A DNA stretch of 31,474 nt from JANJTY01 sp038257155 (GTDB lineage Bacteria > Pseudomonadota > Gammaproteobacteria > Xanthomonadales > Xanthomonadaceae): assembly GCA_038257155.1 (NCBI GenBank), contig JBBSJP010000053.1:1-31474 (forward strand), in the 5' to 3' direction. This document shows positions 15,802 through 23,362 of the stretch, piece after piece (within the stretch, counting starts at the first letter, position 1; every line of letters begins with the position of its first letter). The notes beneath the pieces are model-generated. The model was not told the DNA's origin. It searched no databases and was given only the letters and a program-made list of their open reading frames with translations. The position numbers and the translations under genes are program-made.

Positions 15802-16956
15802 CTACTTGGCAAACGCCTTGTTGATGCAGCGTCGATAGCGCTCCTCGACACGGGTGGCGAACCACTCGGTGGTCAGCTTGCGGGTGATCTTCGGGCTGAC
15901 CAGGAGGATGTTGGGAATGACGGCACGCGGCAGTGGCTTGCCAGCGCCGCGCTCGGCCAGTGCGAAGACGCCGGTGTAGACCGCGCTGTTCTCGAACTCG
16001 AACCGGTCGCCCATTCTCAGCGCCTTGGAGATCGCAGCAAGCGATACGCCCAGTTGTGGGGACAGTGATCGCACAGCCGCTTCGGTTGCGCCGATGCGAT
16101 TCTGGCCGTGCAGGACAAGGTCGCCGTCGAGCGCCAAAGGCACCCCGCTGGCCACGGTCACGGCGTTCTGGAACGCGGCATTGCGGCTGGCATACCAGCC
16201 GGCGTTGAAGTCGGCGTAGCGATACAGATGGCGGCTGTAGCTGTTGCGATAGCCGAGCAGGTGGGCGATGCCGAAGTACATGCCGCCTCGACGGCTGAAC
16301 ACTTCGCGACGGATCGACGTCTCGCTGGCGTAGGGATAGCCATGCTCGCGCGCATGGCGCTCGGCGAAGGCGATGCTCACCTGCATCGCACCGCCGGTGC
16401 GCACCGGGTTGGCGTCGGCGAACAGCCGCTGGCCCAGCGGTACCTTCGCGATGAACTCCTCGAACAGCTGGCTGAGTTGGTGCTCGGTACGCACGGCGGC
16501 AATCCGCTTTTCCCAGCTGCGGCCGTCGGAGGACTCCAGGGCAAGCGCAGCGCGCACCAGCAGCTTGGGAATTTTCAGCTTTGCCGCGCGGCGATCGATC
16601 TCGTCGCGTGCGATCCGCGCCAAGCCCGGGACCGGCGGGTGCGCCTGGAAGGTGGATTCCTGTTCGGTGACCGCAAGCACCGCGCACAGGTTCTCGCTGC
16701 TGGGCGGGATGCCCAGCAGCTGGAACGCTGCCTGTATGTCGACCGCCCAGCCCTCGCGATCGTCCAGCGTTGCGGGTAGCAAGCTGCTCAGCTGTGCGCG
16801 GACCTCGGCGGGTGGTCGCGATGCCGGGCGGGTTGGCGCCGGCGTGGCGCAGGCGCCGAGCAGGAACAGCGTCCCGAGCACAAGGCAGGTGAAGCCACTG
16901 CGGCGAACGTCTGCCGCCAGAAACGCATCTGTCATGCTGGGTGTGCTTGCTCGCAT
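15802..16956 (-). CDS. DUF1615-type lipoprotein
   Basis: A 384-residue predicted lipoprotein. After a basic N-terminus (VRRS) comes a hydrophobic stretch ending in the lipobox LGAC, with Cys36 as the acylated residue, so the mature protein should be anchored in the outer or inner membrane facing the periplasm. The soluble part contains ENLCAVLAVTEQESTFQ, a motif reminiscent of lytic-transglycosylase-type Glu environments, and GGAMQVSIAFAE followed by GGMYFGIAHLLGYR and FNAGWYASRNAAFQ. These suggest a transglycosylase-like fold acting on peptidoglycan, which is inference only; the family itself is uncharacterised. ATG 16956 is used; ATG 16935 is a possible later start and neither has a strong ribosome-binding site. 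A 7-bp stem-loop (16975-16993) lies just upstream. Confidence 0.83.
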   Translation of the reverse strand: MRASTPSMTDAFLAADVRRSGFTCLVLGTLFLLGACATPAPTRPASRPPAEVRAQLSSLLPATLDDREGWAVDIQAAFQLLGIPPSSENLCAVLAVTEQESTFQAHPPVPGLARIARDEIDRRAAKLKIPKLLVRAALALESSDGRSWEKRIAAVRTEHQLSQLFEEFIAKVPLGQRLFADANPVRTGGAMQVSIAFAERHAREHGYPYASETSIRREVFSRRGGMYFGIAHLLGYRNSYSRHLYRYADFNAGWYASRNAAFQNAVTVASGVPLALDGDLVLHGQNRIGATEAAVRSLSPQLGVSLAAISKALRMGDRFEFENSAVYTGVFALAERGAGKPLPRAVIPNILLVSPKITRKLTTEWFATRVEERYRRCINKAFAK

Positions 16957-17109
16957 TACGCATCCATCAGGTTCGCCCTGGAGACGCCAGGGCTCGCTGC
17001 CAGTATGGGCGAGTGAAACCGGTGTTTGTGTCCAGCGGCGGTTCGCTTGGATTGCTGCGTTCAGTCGGGATTCGAGACGGAATCAGTGTGCTGCCTGAAT
17101 TCACGGCAC

Positions 17110-17703
17110 CTACTTCAGTCGGCGCCCTTCCGCGCAGGCTTCGATGAGTTGCGCCAACCGTTGTGCGCGCGTAGCCCTCCGCTTTGCCGACATAACCCAG
17201 TGCGTGACGGTTTTGCGGTAGCTGGGGGCGAGACCCTCGAAATACTTCCAGGCGCACGGGTGCTGCTGTATTTCTCGGATCTCGGCGTGGTCCAGTGCGA
17301 TGACTTCAGACTGTTCAAACGAGTACACGCGACTGCGCTGGTCAGTTCGTTGTGCAAAGGCTTGCAGGCCAGCCGCGTGCACCCGGCCTCGCGCAATCAG
17401 CGCCTCGATCCTGGCGATGTTGACTGCGCTCCAGATCGAATTGGCGCGGCGCGGTGTGAAGCGGATCTGGTAGGCCTGGTCATCGATGCGCTTGCGCACG
17501 CCGTCGATCCAGCCGAAACACAGGGCTTCGTCCACCGATTCGGGCCAAGTCATGCTGGCGCGCCCCGAGCCCACCTTGTAGTAGCCGACCAGCAGCTCGA
17601 CTTCGCTGGCGTGGTTCTGAGTCAGCCAGTGCTGGAACGCACCTGCGTCAGCGAAGAATCGCGGAGACTGGAGTACGGCCTGGGGTCTTGTCTTGGCGGG
17701 CAT
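17110..17703 (-). CDS. YdeI/OmpD-associated family protein
   Basis: A 197-residue protein with the family pattern SVDEALCFGWIDGVRKRID followed by YQIRFTPRRANSIWSAVN in the first half and a basic C-terminal region (MSAKRRATRAQRLAQLIE) that matches the usual C-terminal helical repeat of this family. It has no signal peptide or membrane helix. Members have been linked to protection against bacteriocins or peptides, but the biochemical role is not settled. ATG 17703 is the only good start although its ribosome-binding site is weak. It is not tightly coupled to neighbours: 153 bp separate it from the DUF1615 gene and 109 bp from the Cys-rich gene, with nothing recognisable between. Confidence 0.87.
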   Translation of the reverse strand: MPAKTRPQAVLQSPRFFADAGAFQHWLTQNHASEVELLVGYYKVGSGRASMTWPESVDEALCFGWIDGVRKRIDDQAYQIRFTPRRANSIWSAVNIARIEALIARGRVHAAGLQAFAQRTDQRSRVYSFEQSEVIALDHAEIREIQQHPCAWKYFEGLAPSYRKTVTHWVMSAKRRATRAQRLAQLIEACAEGRRLK

Positions 17704-17812
17704 CGCGCGGGTTGGCTGACCGACAGCAGCGTGATCTTGACGTCACCAGTCGCTCTCGTCCACCGATGATGGCGCTGCGAATGTAGGCCACGCCCCCGGC
17801 ATGCGCCTGGGC

Positions 17813-18046
17813 TTACACGCGGTCCGAGAGACCTTCCACGCCGACTTTCTCGGCGCAGTGCGCGCAGCAAAAGAAGTGGCCGCCCCTCTCGGAGCCGTGC
17901 CCGATGATGCGACAGCCGCAATGTTCGCAGAGTGGTGCAAACGCCTGGATTGCGCACTCAAAGCTGTCAAACGTTCCGCTGCGATCGCCCTGGGTCAGGG
18001 TGAAGGTCTTGTCGTAGTTGTTGCCGCACACATCGCAGGTACCCAT
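17813..18046 (-). CDS. Small Cys-rich, probable zinc-binding protein
   Basis: A 77-residue soluble protein with eight Cys and three His in paired arrangements: C-x-x-C (CDVCGNNYDKTF), FECAI, C-x-x-C-x-C-R (CEHCGCR), then IIGHG and HFFCCAHC. This spacing suggests one or two zinc-ribbon-like sites. I recognise the pattern as a widespread small proteobacterial protein of unknown role, not a classical metallothionein. The ATG at 18046 is chosen over the GTG at 18052 because GGAG lies seven bases before the ATG but only one base before the GTG. The 182-bp gap to the next gene contains only a 6-bp stem-loop (CCGGCT/AGCCGG, 18162-18176). Confidence 0.78.
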   Translation of the reverse strand: MGTCDVCGNNYDKTFTLTQGDRSGTFDSFECAIQAFAPLCEHCGCRIIGHGSERGGHFFCCAHCAEKVGVEGLSDRV

Positions 18047-18228
18047 GGTCACGCTCCGCTTGGCTGAAGGGAAGGGTCGGCCGCATGCGCTACGCCACCT
18101 TCAGTGAATATGGTAAGCCTTGCGTGAAGGGCTTTCTGTACGCTTGCGAACCTAGGCAACCCCGGCTGGTAGCCGGCCATCTGCGCTTCTGCCGGAATGG
18201 CGAGTGACCTTTCGCAGACGCAACGCCA

Positions 18229-20589
18229 TCACGGCTCGAAGCCATCCCTGAACAGTTCGATCACCTGGTACTCGACACAGGCCGAAAACTCGCTGGTGCT
18301 CAGGATGCTGCTGCCCGGGCCGCTTTTTCTGGAGGCAAGGGCGGTGATCGCGAGGCCGTCGAGGCCAATGAACCCAGTGTTGGTAACGCTCGCGGTAAAC
18401 GATGCTGTCCCGTCGGCGAACTCAGTGCCGTTGCTGATGTTCACCACGACGCCGCCGATCACGCGACGTCCCTCGCCAAAGCCGCTGCTGTCGCACTCGC
18501 CGCCGTAGAACGAGATTTCGTACTCGCCGTTGGCCGAGCGCAGTTCGCCAACCACGGTGCCGGCAGCGTCGCCGCCCGAGGCGGTGAACAACTCGGGGAA
18601 GTTCTGGCTATGGTTGGCACCGCTCGCGCCGGTATCGGTGTCGATCGGGTTGACGCCGTTGGGTGACAGGTCGATACCAAGCAGGCCGTTGTTTGCGATG
18701 AAGTTGTGCGCGAGGTCGGCGCCGGTGACGGCCGCCAGCACGACGATTCCGTCGCCGACGTTGCCTTCAATACGATTGACGCGCACGAAGAACGACGCGC
18801 CACCTTCGAAGCGAATCCCGTTGCGACCGTTTGGCGCATAGGGCTCCATGGCATCGTCCGCGGGCGCCAGCCCGAACCGGTTGCGCTGGATGTTCATCAC
18901 CGACTGACTGCCCTGCACGCGCAAGCCATCGGTCACGCTGTTACCGACGACGTTGCCGTCCACGCCGTCGAACTCGCCGTCGATCACCAGTATGCCAATG
19001 CCATTGGCAGCGGCACTAACGCCACTCTTGGATATGCCGATGAAGTTGCCTTCAACGACGCGGCCAGTGCCTGGTCCGAGCCGGATGCCGGCGACGCTGG
19101 CGCGGCCGATGATGTTGCGGCTGGCGGGCTGGTGGCTGCCGATGCGCGTGCCTTCGGCACCATCGACGGAAATGGCGTAGTCGGGGACATTGGTCTCAAA
19201 CACCGACGTACCGGTATTGAACGTGTTGCCCACGATGGTTGCGCGGCCCGCGCCACTGACCTGGATCGCGGCGTCGGTGGATCGATAGAAGGCCAGGCCA
19301 CGCACCGTGACCTCCTGCTTGGCAGCCGGAGCCAGGTTGAGCACGCGCGCACCATCGCCGAACAGTGCGACGCAGTGCACGCTGTTGTCGCTCGCGGTCT
19401 CGGTATTGGGTGAGCTGCCCGGCTGGGTGTAGCCATCGATGGTCAGGGTGGACGTGATCGTCGGCAGCGGCGTGGCGAGGGTGATGATGCGCGGGCAGCT
19501 GCCGTCGATATCGAAGGCGATGGTCTCTTCGTTTAGGGTGATGCTGGCGTCGAGGATGGCCTGGCGCAGCGTCCCGGCGCCGGCGTTGGCGGTGCTGGTG
19601 ACGACCAGGGTGTTGATGTTGCCGAGTATGCTTTCGCGCGCTCCACGGTCGACGTGGCTGCCAATCTTGCGCGGGTTGCCCGCGTAGTCGGTGGCCGGCA
19701 GTCCGCTGCCCACGGTGTTGGTGCCGGTGTGCAGTAACGGTGACCCTTCCAGCGGGATCAGGTCGGCATCGAGCTGCGGGTCGATAGCCACGAGATTGGA
19801 CCCGGCGGGTGAAGCGCTGCCACCGCTCTCAAGTGCGATGGCGCCGACCAGGTTGTTGTGTACCGCCACATCGCCGAAGACGATCTCGAGCCTTCCGTCG
19901 CCCTCACCTGCGTCCATCACGTTGTTGCGGAAGCGCGCCACGCCGGGCGTGCCGGTGAAGACCGCGCCTTTGCTGCCGCCGAGGATGGTGTTGAAGTGCA
20001 CACCGATGTCGACGGGGGCGCTTGCGTGGGCGCGCAGGATGGTCAGGGAAGCACCCTCCGTGTCGACAATGATGTTGTTCTCCACGCGCAGGTCCTTGTC
20101 GCGCGGCCGCAGGATTGGGCCGACCTGATTGCGCACGAAGCGGTTGCGCAGCAGCGAAATGCTGCCGAGCACGTCGTCGCCGACGCCTTGGTCGAACACC
20201 GCCACGGCATACAGGCCCTCGAAGGTGATGCGTTCCACACTCAGGTCGTCGTCCTGCGGTCGGAGTTCGATGAAGTATTCACCGGGCGTGGCGCTGGTGA
20301 TCGTGGTCGACTCGGGGTTGCTCGATTGCAGCAGGCATCCGAGAGTCCAGCCTCCGCGAATGGTCAGGGCGCCGCTCACCGGCAGGGCAATGTTGCCACC
20401 AAGGGTGAAGGTACCGCTGCGCAGGCGCACGTCGTCGTCTTCGGGGCTTTGCGCGGCCGAGGCCAGCGCCAGTGCCAGCTGTGACGACGATTCCACACAG
20501 TACTGCGCGGCCTGCAGCGGCGCGGCGCACAGCGCATAAAGGCTCGCCACGAGTGCGAGGGCGGAGAGCTTGCGGGTCTGCGTCGACAT
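18229..20589 (-). CDS. Secreted right-handed beta-helix protein ending in ELFRDGFEP
   Basis: A 786-residue exported protein. A signal peptide (1 to about 27, ending APLQA) is followed by two beta-helix blocks. The first (about 50-320) ends in a choice-of-anchor-Q-type segment (DPQLDADLIPLEGSPLLHTGT ... DYAGNPRKIGSHVDRGARE). A linker with the pattern VTSTANAGAGTLRQAILDAS (330-349), usual in such proteins, opens the second block (to about 650), rich in N-x-I/V-x-G-N turns (VVEGNFIGI, VDGNVVGNSV, VNRIEGNVGDGI). A short beta domain and the C-terminal motif ELFRDGFEP follow. No catalytic residues for a pectate lyase can be assigned; surface or matrix binding is as likely. It is divergent from the delta-60 gene. 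Confidence 0.87.
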   Translation of the reverse strand: MSTQTRKLSALALVASLYALCAAPLQAAQYCVESSSQLALALASAAQSPEDDDVRLRSGTFTLGGNIALPVSGALTIRGGWTLGCLLQSSNPESTTITSATPGEYFIELRPQDDDLSVERITFEGLYAVAVFDQGVGDDVLGSISLLRNRFVRNQVGPILRPRDKDLRVENNIIVDTEGASLTILRAHASAPVDIGVHFNTILGGSKGAVFTGTPGVARFRNNVMDAGEGDGRLEIVFGDVAVHNNLVGAIALESGGSASPAGSNLVAIDPQLDADLIPLEGSPLLHTGTNTVGSGLPATDYAGNPRKIGSHVDRGARESILGNINTLVVTSTANAGAGTLRQAILDASITLNEETIAFDIDGSCPRIITLATPLPTITSTLTIDGYTQPGSSPNTETASDNSVHCVALFGDGARVLNLAPAAKQEVTVRGLAFYRSTDAAIQVSGAGRATIVGNTFNTGTSVFETNVPDYAISVDGAEGTRIGSHQPASRNIIGRASVAGIRLGPGTGRVVEGNFIGISKSGVSAAANGIGILVIDGEFDGVDGNVVGNSVTDGLRVQGSQSVMNIQRNRFGLAPADDAMEPYAPNGRNGIRFEGGASFFVRVNRIEGNVGDGIVVLAAVTGADLAHNFIANNGLLGIDLSPNGVNPIDTDTGASGANHSQNFPELFTASGGDAAGTVVGELRSANGEYEISFYGGECDSSGFGEGRRVIGGVVVNISNGTEFADGTASFTASVTNTGFIGLDGLAITALASRKSGPGSSILSTSEFSACVEYQVIELFRDGFEP

Positions 20590-20735
20590 GGACTGGCACC
20601 GGCCTGGGGATAAGTGAACGAACGCCAAGGCAGGCGTTCGCGGGCCACTGGCCCGCATCCACGCCGTTTGGTGTTTGCAACGGATGTCGGCTCCCGCTTC
20701 GGGGGCTGCCCCGTTGCTCAGGAGTTGCTGCCGCC
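20590..20735. promoter_or_regulatory. Divergent promoter region with two adjacent inverted repeats
   Basis: The only spacer between the beta-helix and delta-60 genes, so both promoters should lie here or inside the genes. It holds back-to-back palindromes: CGAACGCC-6-GGCGTTCG (20619-20640) and CGGGCC-3-GGCCCG (20641-20655), plus a smaller GGGG-CTG-CCCC nearer the delta-60 gene. No clear -35/-10 pair was found. GGAG at 20721-20724 is the ribosome-binding site of the delta-60 gene (spacing 11). Confidence 0.45.
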
Positions 20736-23240
20736 ATGTCCCGCTTCACTGCTGCCGTCCTTGCCACGCGCAAACTCCCGGTCTTGCTGAATGCCTTGGC
20801 CTGCCTCGCCTTCGTGCTGCTGCTGGCTGCTTCCCCCGCATGCGCTGCCGGCGTGGCAGACGGGTTCGATCCCGCGCCCAACGGCACCGTCACGGCACTG
20901 AAGGTGCTGCCCGACGGTGAGCTGCTGGTGGGCGGCGGCTTCACCTCGATCGCCGGGCAATCTCGTGCACGTCTGGCGCGGCTGCGGGCGGACGGGTCGG
21001 TCGCAGCCGGGTTCGCCAACAACGTTGTGAACGCCGCAATTCTCGACTTTGCCCAGCAACCCGATGGCCGGATCGTGATCGTGGGTGAGTTCACCCAGGT
21101 CGCCGGCCAGTCGCGTGCACACATCGCGCGCCTGCATGCCGACGGCACGCTCGACGCGGGCTTCAACCCGGGTGCCGACGATGACGTGCTGAGTGTCGTG
21201 GTACAGGACAACGGCGGCATCGTGATCAGTGGAGCATTCAGTAACGTGGCTGGCCAGACGCGCAGCGGCTTGGCCCGCCTGCTGCCTGCCGGCGAACTCG
21301 ATCCGGCATTCGTGCCGATGATCGACGGCAACGTGGTGAAGGTGTTTCAGCAGGCCGATGGCAAGCTCGTCATCGGTGGCCAGTTCTCACAGGTCGACGG
21401 CGAGGCGCACGACAGCATCGCCCGGCTGTTTCCCGACGGGCAGCTCGATTCGGGCTTCGGCGTGAGTGTCATCGGCGTGGTGGCCTCGATTGCGCAGGAG
21501 GCCGATGGTCGGCTGCTGGTCGCCGGCATCTTCGAGGTGATTGGCGGCGTGGCTCGTCCCTATCTGGCGCGTCTCGACCTGAATGGCCAGGTTGATGCGG
21601 GCTTCATGCCCATGCCGAACAATGCCGTGTTGCGGCTGCTGGTACAGACCGATGGACGCATTGTCGCGTCTGGGTGGTTCGACAGCATCGGCGGCGGGGC
21701 CGCAGAGCGCTTGGCGCGCTTGCGTCCCGACGGCAGTCTCGAGGTAGCGCTGCACGAGCACCCCAACCAGGAAGTCATTGCGCTGGCGCAGCAGGCCGAC
21801 GGCAAGCTGGTGATCGGCGGCGTGTTCACCGACGTCGGCGGCGTGCCGCGCAGTCGGCTGGCGCGCTACCAGGCTTACGGTCCGCTCGATACCAGTTTCG
21901 CCGGTTTGCCGATGGGCGGCGTGGTGCTGGGCCTGGCGCACTCGCTTGTGGGGCAAAGCCTGTTCGGTGGCAGCTTCACCAGTGTCGACGGCCAGGCACG
22001 CGGTCGCGTGGCGAGGTTGTCGCCCTATGGCGACGATCTCGACGTGTTCTACAACGCCGATTGCAACGACCTGGTCAGCGCCGTCGCGGTGTTGCCGGAC
22101 GGACGCAGCCTGCTCGCCGGCGAGTTCACCCTGGTGGATGGCTTGGCAAGACAGCGGCTGGTGCGCCTGAATTCGAGTGGCGCGGTGGATGCCACGTACG
22201 CTCCTGCAATCAACGGACGCGTGCGCACTATCGTGCCGTACAGCGGCGGCAGCGCCTGGATCGCGGGTGACTTCACCATGGTCGAGGGTGAGTCACGCAA
22301 TGGCATCGCGCGGCTCGATGCACTAGGTAACCTGCTCGGCGGCGGCGCCGACGTCAACGGGCCGGTCTACAGCCTGGTGCTGCACGACAGCCAGATGTAC
22401 ATCGGCGGCAAGTTCACCGAAGTCAACGGGCAAGCGCGCAGCAACCTCGCCCGCATCAACCGGCTCGGGCAGTTGGACGCGGATTTCGATCCCGATGTCG
22501 ACGGCGCCGTGGCCGTGATTGCGGTGCAGCCGCGCGATGACCGCGTGCTGATTGGCGGCCAGTTCACTGCCGTCGGCGGGCAATCGCGCAGTCGCATCGC
22601 GCGGCTCGAGACCTCGGGCGAGCTCGACCCGGATTTCTTCGCCAGTTTCAGCGGGCCGGTCTACAGCCTGGGGCTGCAGGCCAATGGCTGGATCAACGTG
22701 GGTGGCGATTTTTCGGTAGTCAACAGCGTGACGCGGCGTCGGCTGGTGCGGCTGCAGCCCGATGGCAGCCTGGATTCGAGCTTCGTGCCCGACGTCAACG
22801 GCCAACTTTTCGGCCTGACCCAGTTCGCGGATGGGCGCCTGCTGATCGGTGGCGGGTTCAGTCTGGTTGACGGCGTGGCCCGCGCGCGCCTGGCGCGCTT
22901 GAGCGTGCCCGATGCCGCGCTGCAGTCGATCGAGGTCGATGAAACCGATGTGTTCTGGCAGCGCGGCGGATCGTCACCGGAACTGAGCGCGCCGCCGCGG
23001 CTGCAGATTTCGATGGACGGCACCAGCTTCATCGATGTCGGCGCGATGAGCATGACCGCGTCCGGCGCGTGGCGGCGCGTGAACGTGAACCTTCCGCCGC
23101 TTGGACAGCGCTACTACCTGCGAGTGCGTGGCTTCGTGGCGGGCGGCCTGGGCAATGGATCAACGAGCGAGATCCACAGCACGCGGCTGTTCCACCGCAG
23201 CAGCTTGCCCACGCCGATCTTCAGCGACGGATACGAGTGA
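20736..23240 (+). CDS. Secreted delta-60 repeat protein ending in IFSDGYE
   Basis: An 834-residue exported protein: signal peptide (1 to about 37, ending SPACA), then 14 consecutive repeats of about 49 residues (39 to about 730), a C-terminal beta domain of about 95 residues and the ending PIFSDGYE. Each repeat follows the pattern F-x-P-x-(NG)-x-V-x-x-(5)-DG-x-(L/I)-(L/V)-(I/V)-GG-x-F-(T/S)-x-(V/I)-x-G-x-x-R-x-x-(L/I)-ARL-x-x-DG-x-(L/V)-D, the delta-60 repeat (TIGR02608) that folds as beta-propeller blades. Fourteen could form two seven-bladed propellers. The ATG at 20736 is chosen because it starts a clear signal peptide after GGAG; the frame is open upstream from 20472 but that part overlaps the divergent gene. 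Function unknown, probably binding or structural outside the cell. Confidence 0.9.
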   Translation: MSRFTAAVLATRKLPVLLNALACLAFVLLLAASPACAAGVADGFDPAPNGTVTALKVLPDGELLVGGGFTSIAGQSRARLARLRADGSVAAGFANNVVNAAILDFAQQPDGRIVIVGEFTQVAGQSRAHIARLHADGTLDAGFNPGADDDVLSVVVQDNGGIVISGAFSNVAGQTRSGLARLLPAGELDPAFVPMIDGNVVKVFQQADGKLVIGGQFSQVDGEAHDSIARLFPDGQLDSGFGVSVIGVVASIAQEADGRLLVAGIFEVIGGVARPYLARLDLNGQVDAGFMPMPNNAVLRLLVQTDGRIVASGWFDSIGGGAAERLARLRPDGSLEVALHEHPNQEVIALAQQADGKLVIGGVFTDVGGVPRSRLARYQAYGPLDTSFAGLPMGGVVLGLAHSLVGQSLFGGSFTSVDGQARGRVARLSPYGDDLDVFYNADCNDLVSAVAVLPDGRSLLAGEFTLVDGLARQRLVRLNSSGAVDATYAPAINGRVRTIVPYSGGSAWIAGDFTMVEGESRNGIARLDALGNLLGGGADVNGPVYSLVLHDSQMYIGGKFTEVNGQARSNLARINRLGQLDADFDPDVDGAVAVIAVQPRDDRVLIGGQFTAVGGQSRSRIARLETSGELDPDFFASFSGPVYSLGLQANGWINVGGDFSVVNSVTRRRLVRLQPDGSLDSSFVPDVNGQLFGLTQFADGRLLIGGGFSLVDGVARARLARLSVPDAALQSIEVDETDVFWQRGGSSPELSAPPRLQISMDGTSFIDVGAMSMTASGAWRRVNVNLPPLGQRYYLRVRGFVAGGLGNGSTSEIHSTRLFHRSSLPTPIFSDGYE
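20850..22926 (+). repeat. Fourteen diverged 147-150-bp repeats (delta-60)
   Basis: Direct reading of the protein gives 14 units, with GGxF and ARL anchors recurring about every 49 residues. Units 8, 9 and 10 are the most degenerate (unit 8 loses the DG turn; unit 10 has SGGSAWIAG). DNA identity between units is low, unlike the choice-of-anchor-D array at the right end, so this array is old. Confidence 0.8.
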
Positions 23241-23311
23241 GCGGCTGATGCCATCATGACGCTCGGGGACGACGAGCCTGATCGAGCAATGCGATTGGTG
23301 CCGGTGAGCGA

Positions 23312-23330
23312 ACTGCGGCTTTGCCGCAGT
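23312..23330. terminator. Stem-loop between convergent delta-60 and TonB-receptor genes
   Basis: A perfect 8-bp stem ACTGCGGC / GCCGCAGT with loop TTT sits in the 122-bp convergent gap. There is no T-run, so it may act with Rho or as a transcript-end stabiliser. Confidence 0.5.
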
Positions 23331-23362
23331 CGCGTCGCACCCACACTGAGGCGAGGCGCGAC

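Noticed and set aside
17026..17769. 247-codon open frame on the plus strand
   Set aside because: Antisense to the YdeI/OmpD-associated gene; no domain or ribosome-binding site.
20279..21331. 350-codon open frame on the minus strand
   Set aside because: Overlaps the start of the beta-helix gene in another frame and is antisense to the delta-60 repeats; its periodicity mirrors them.
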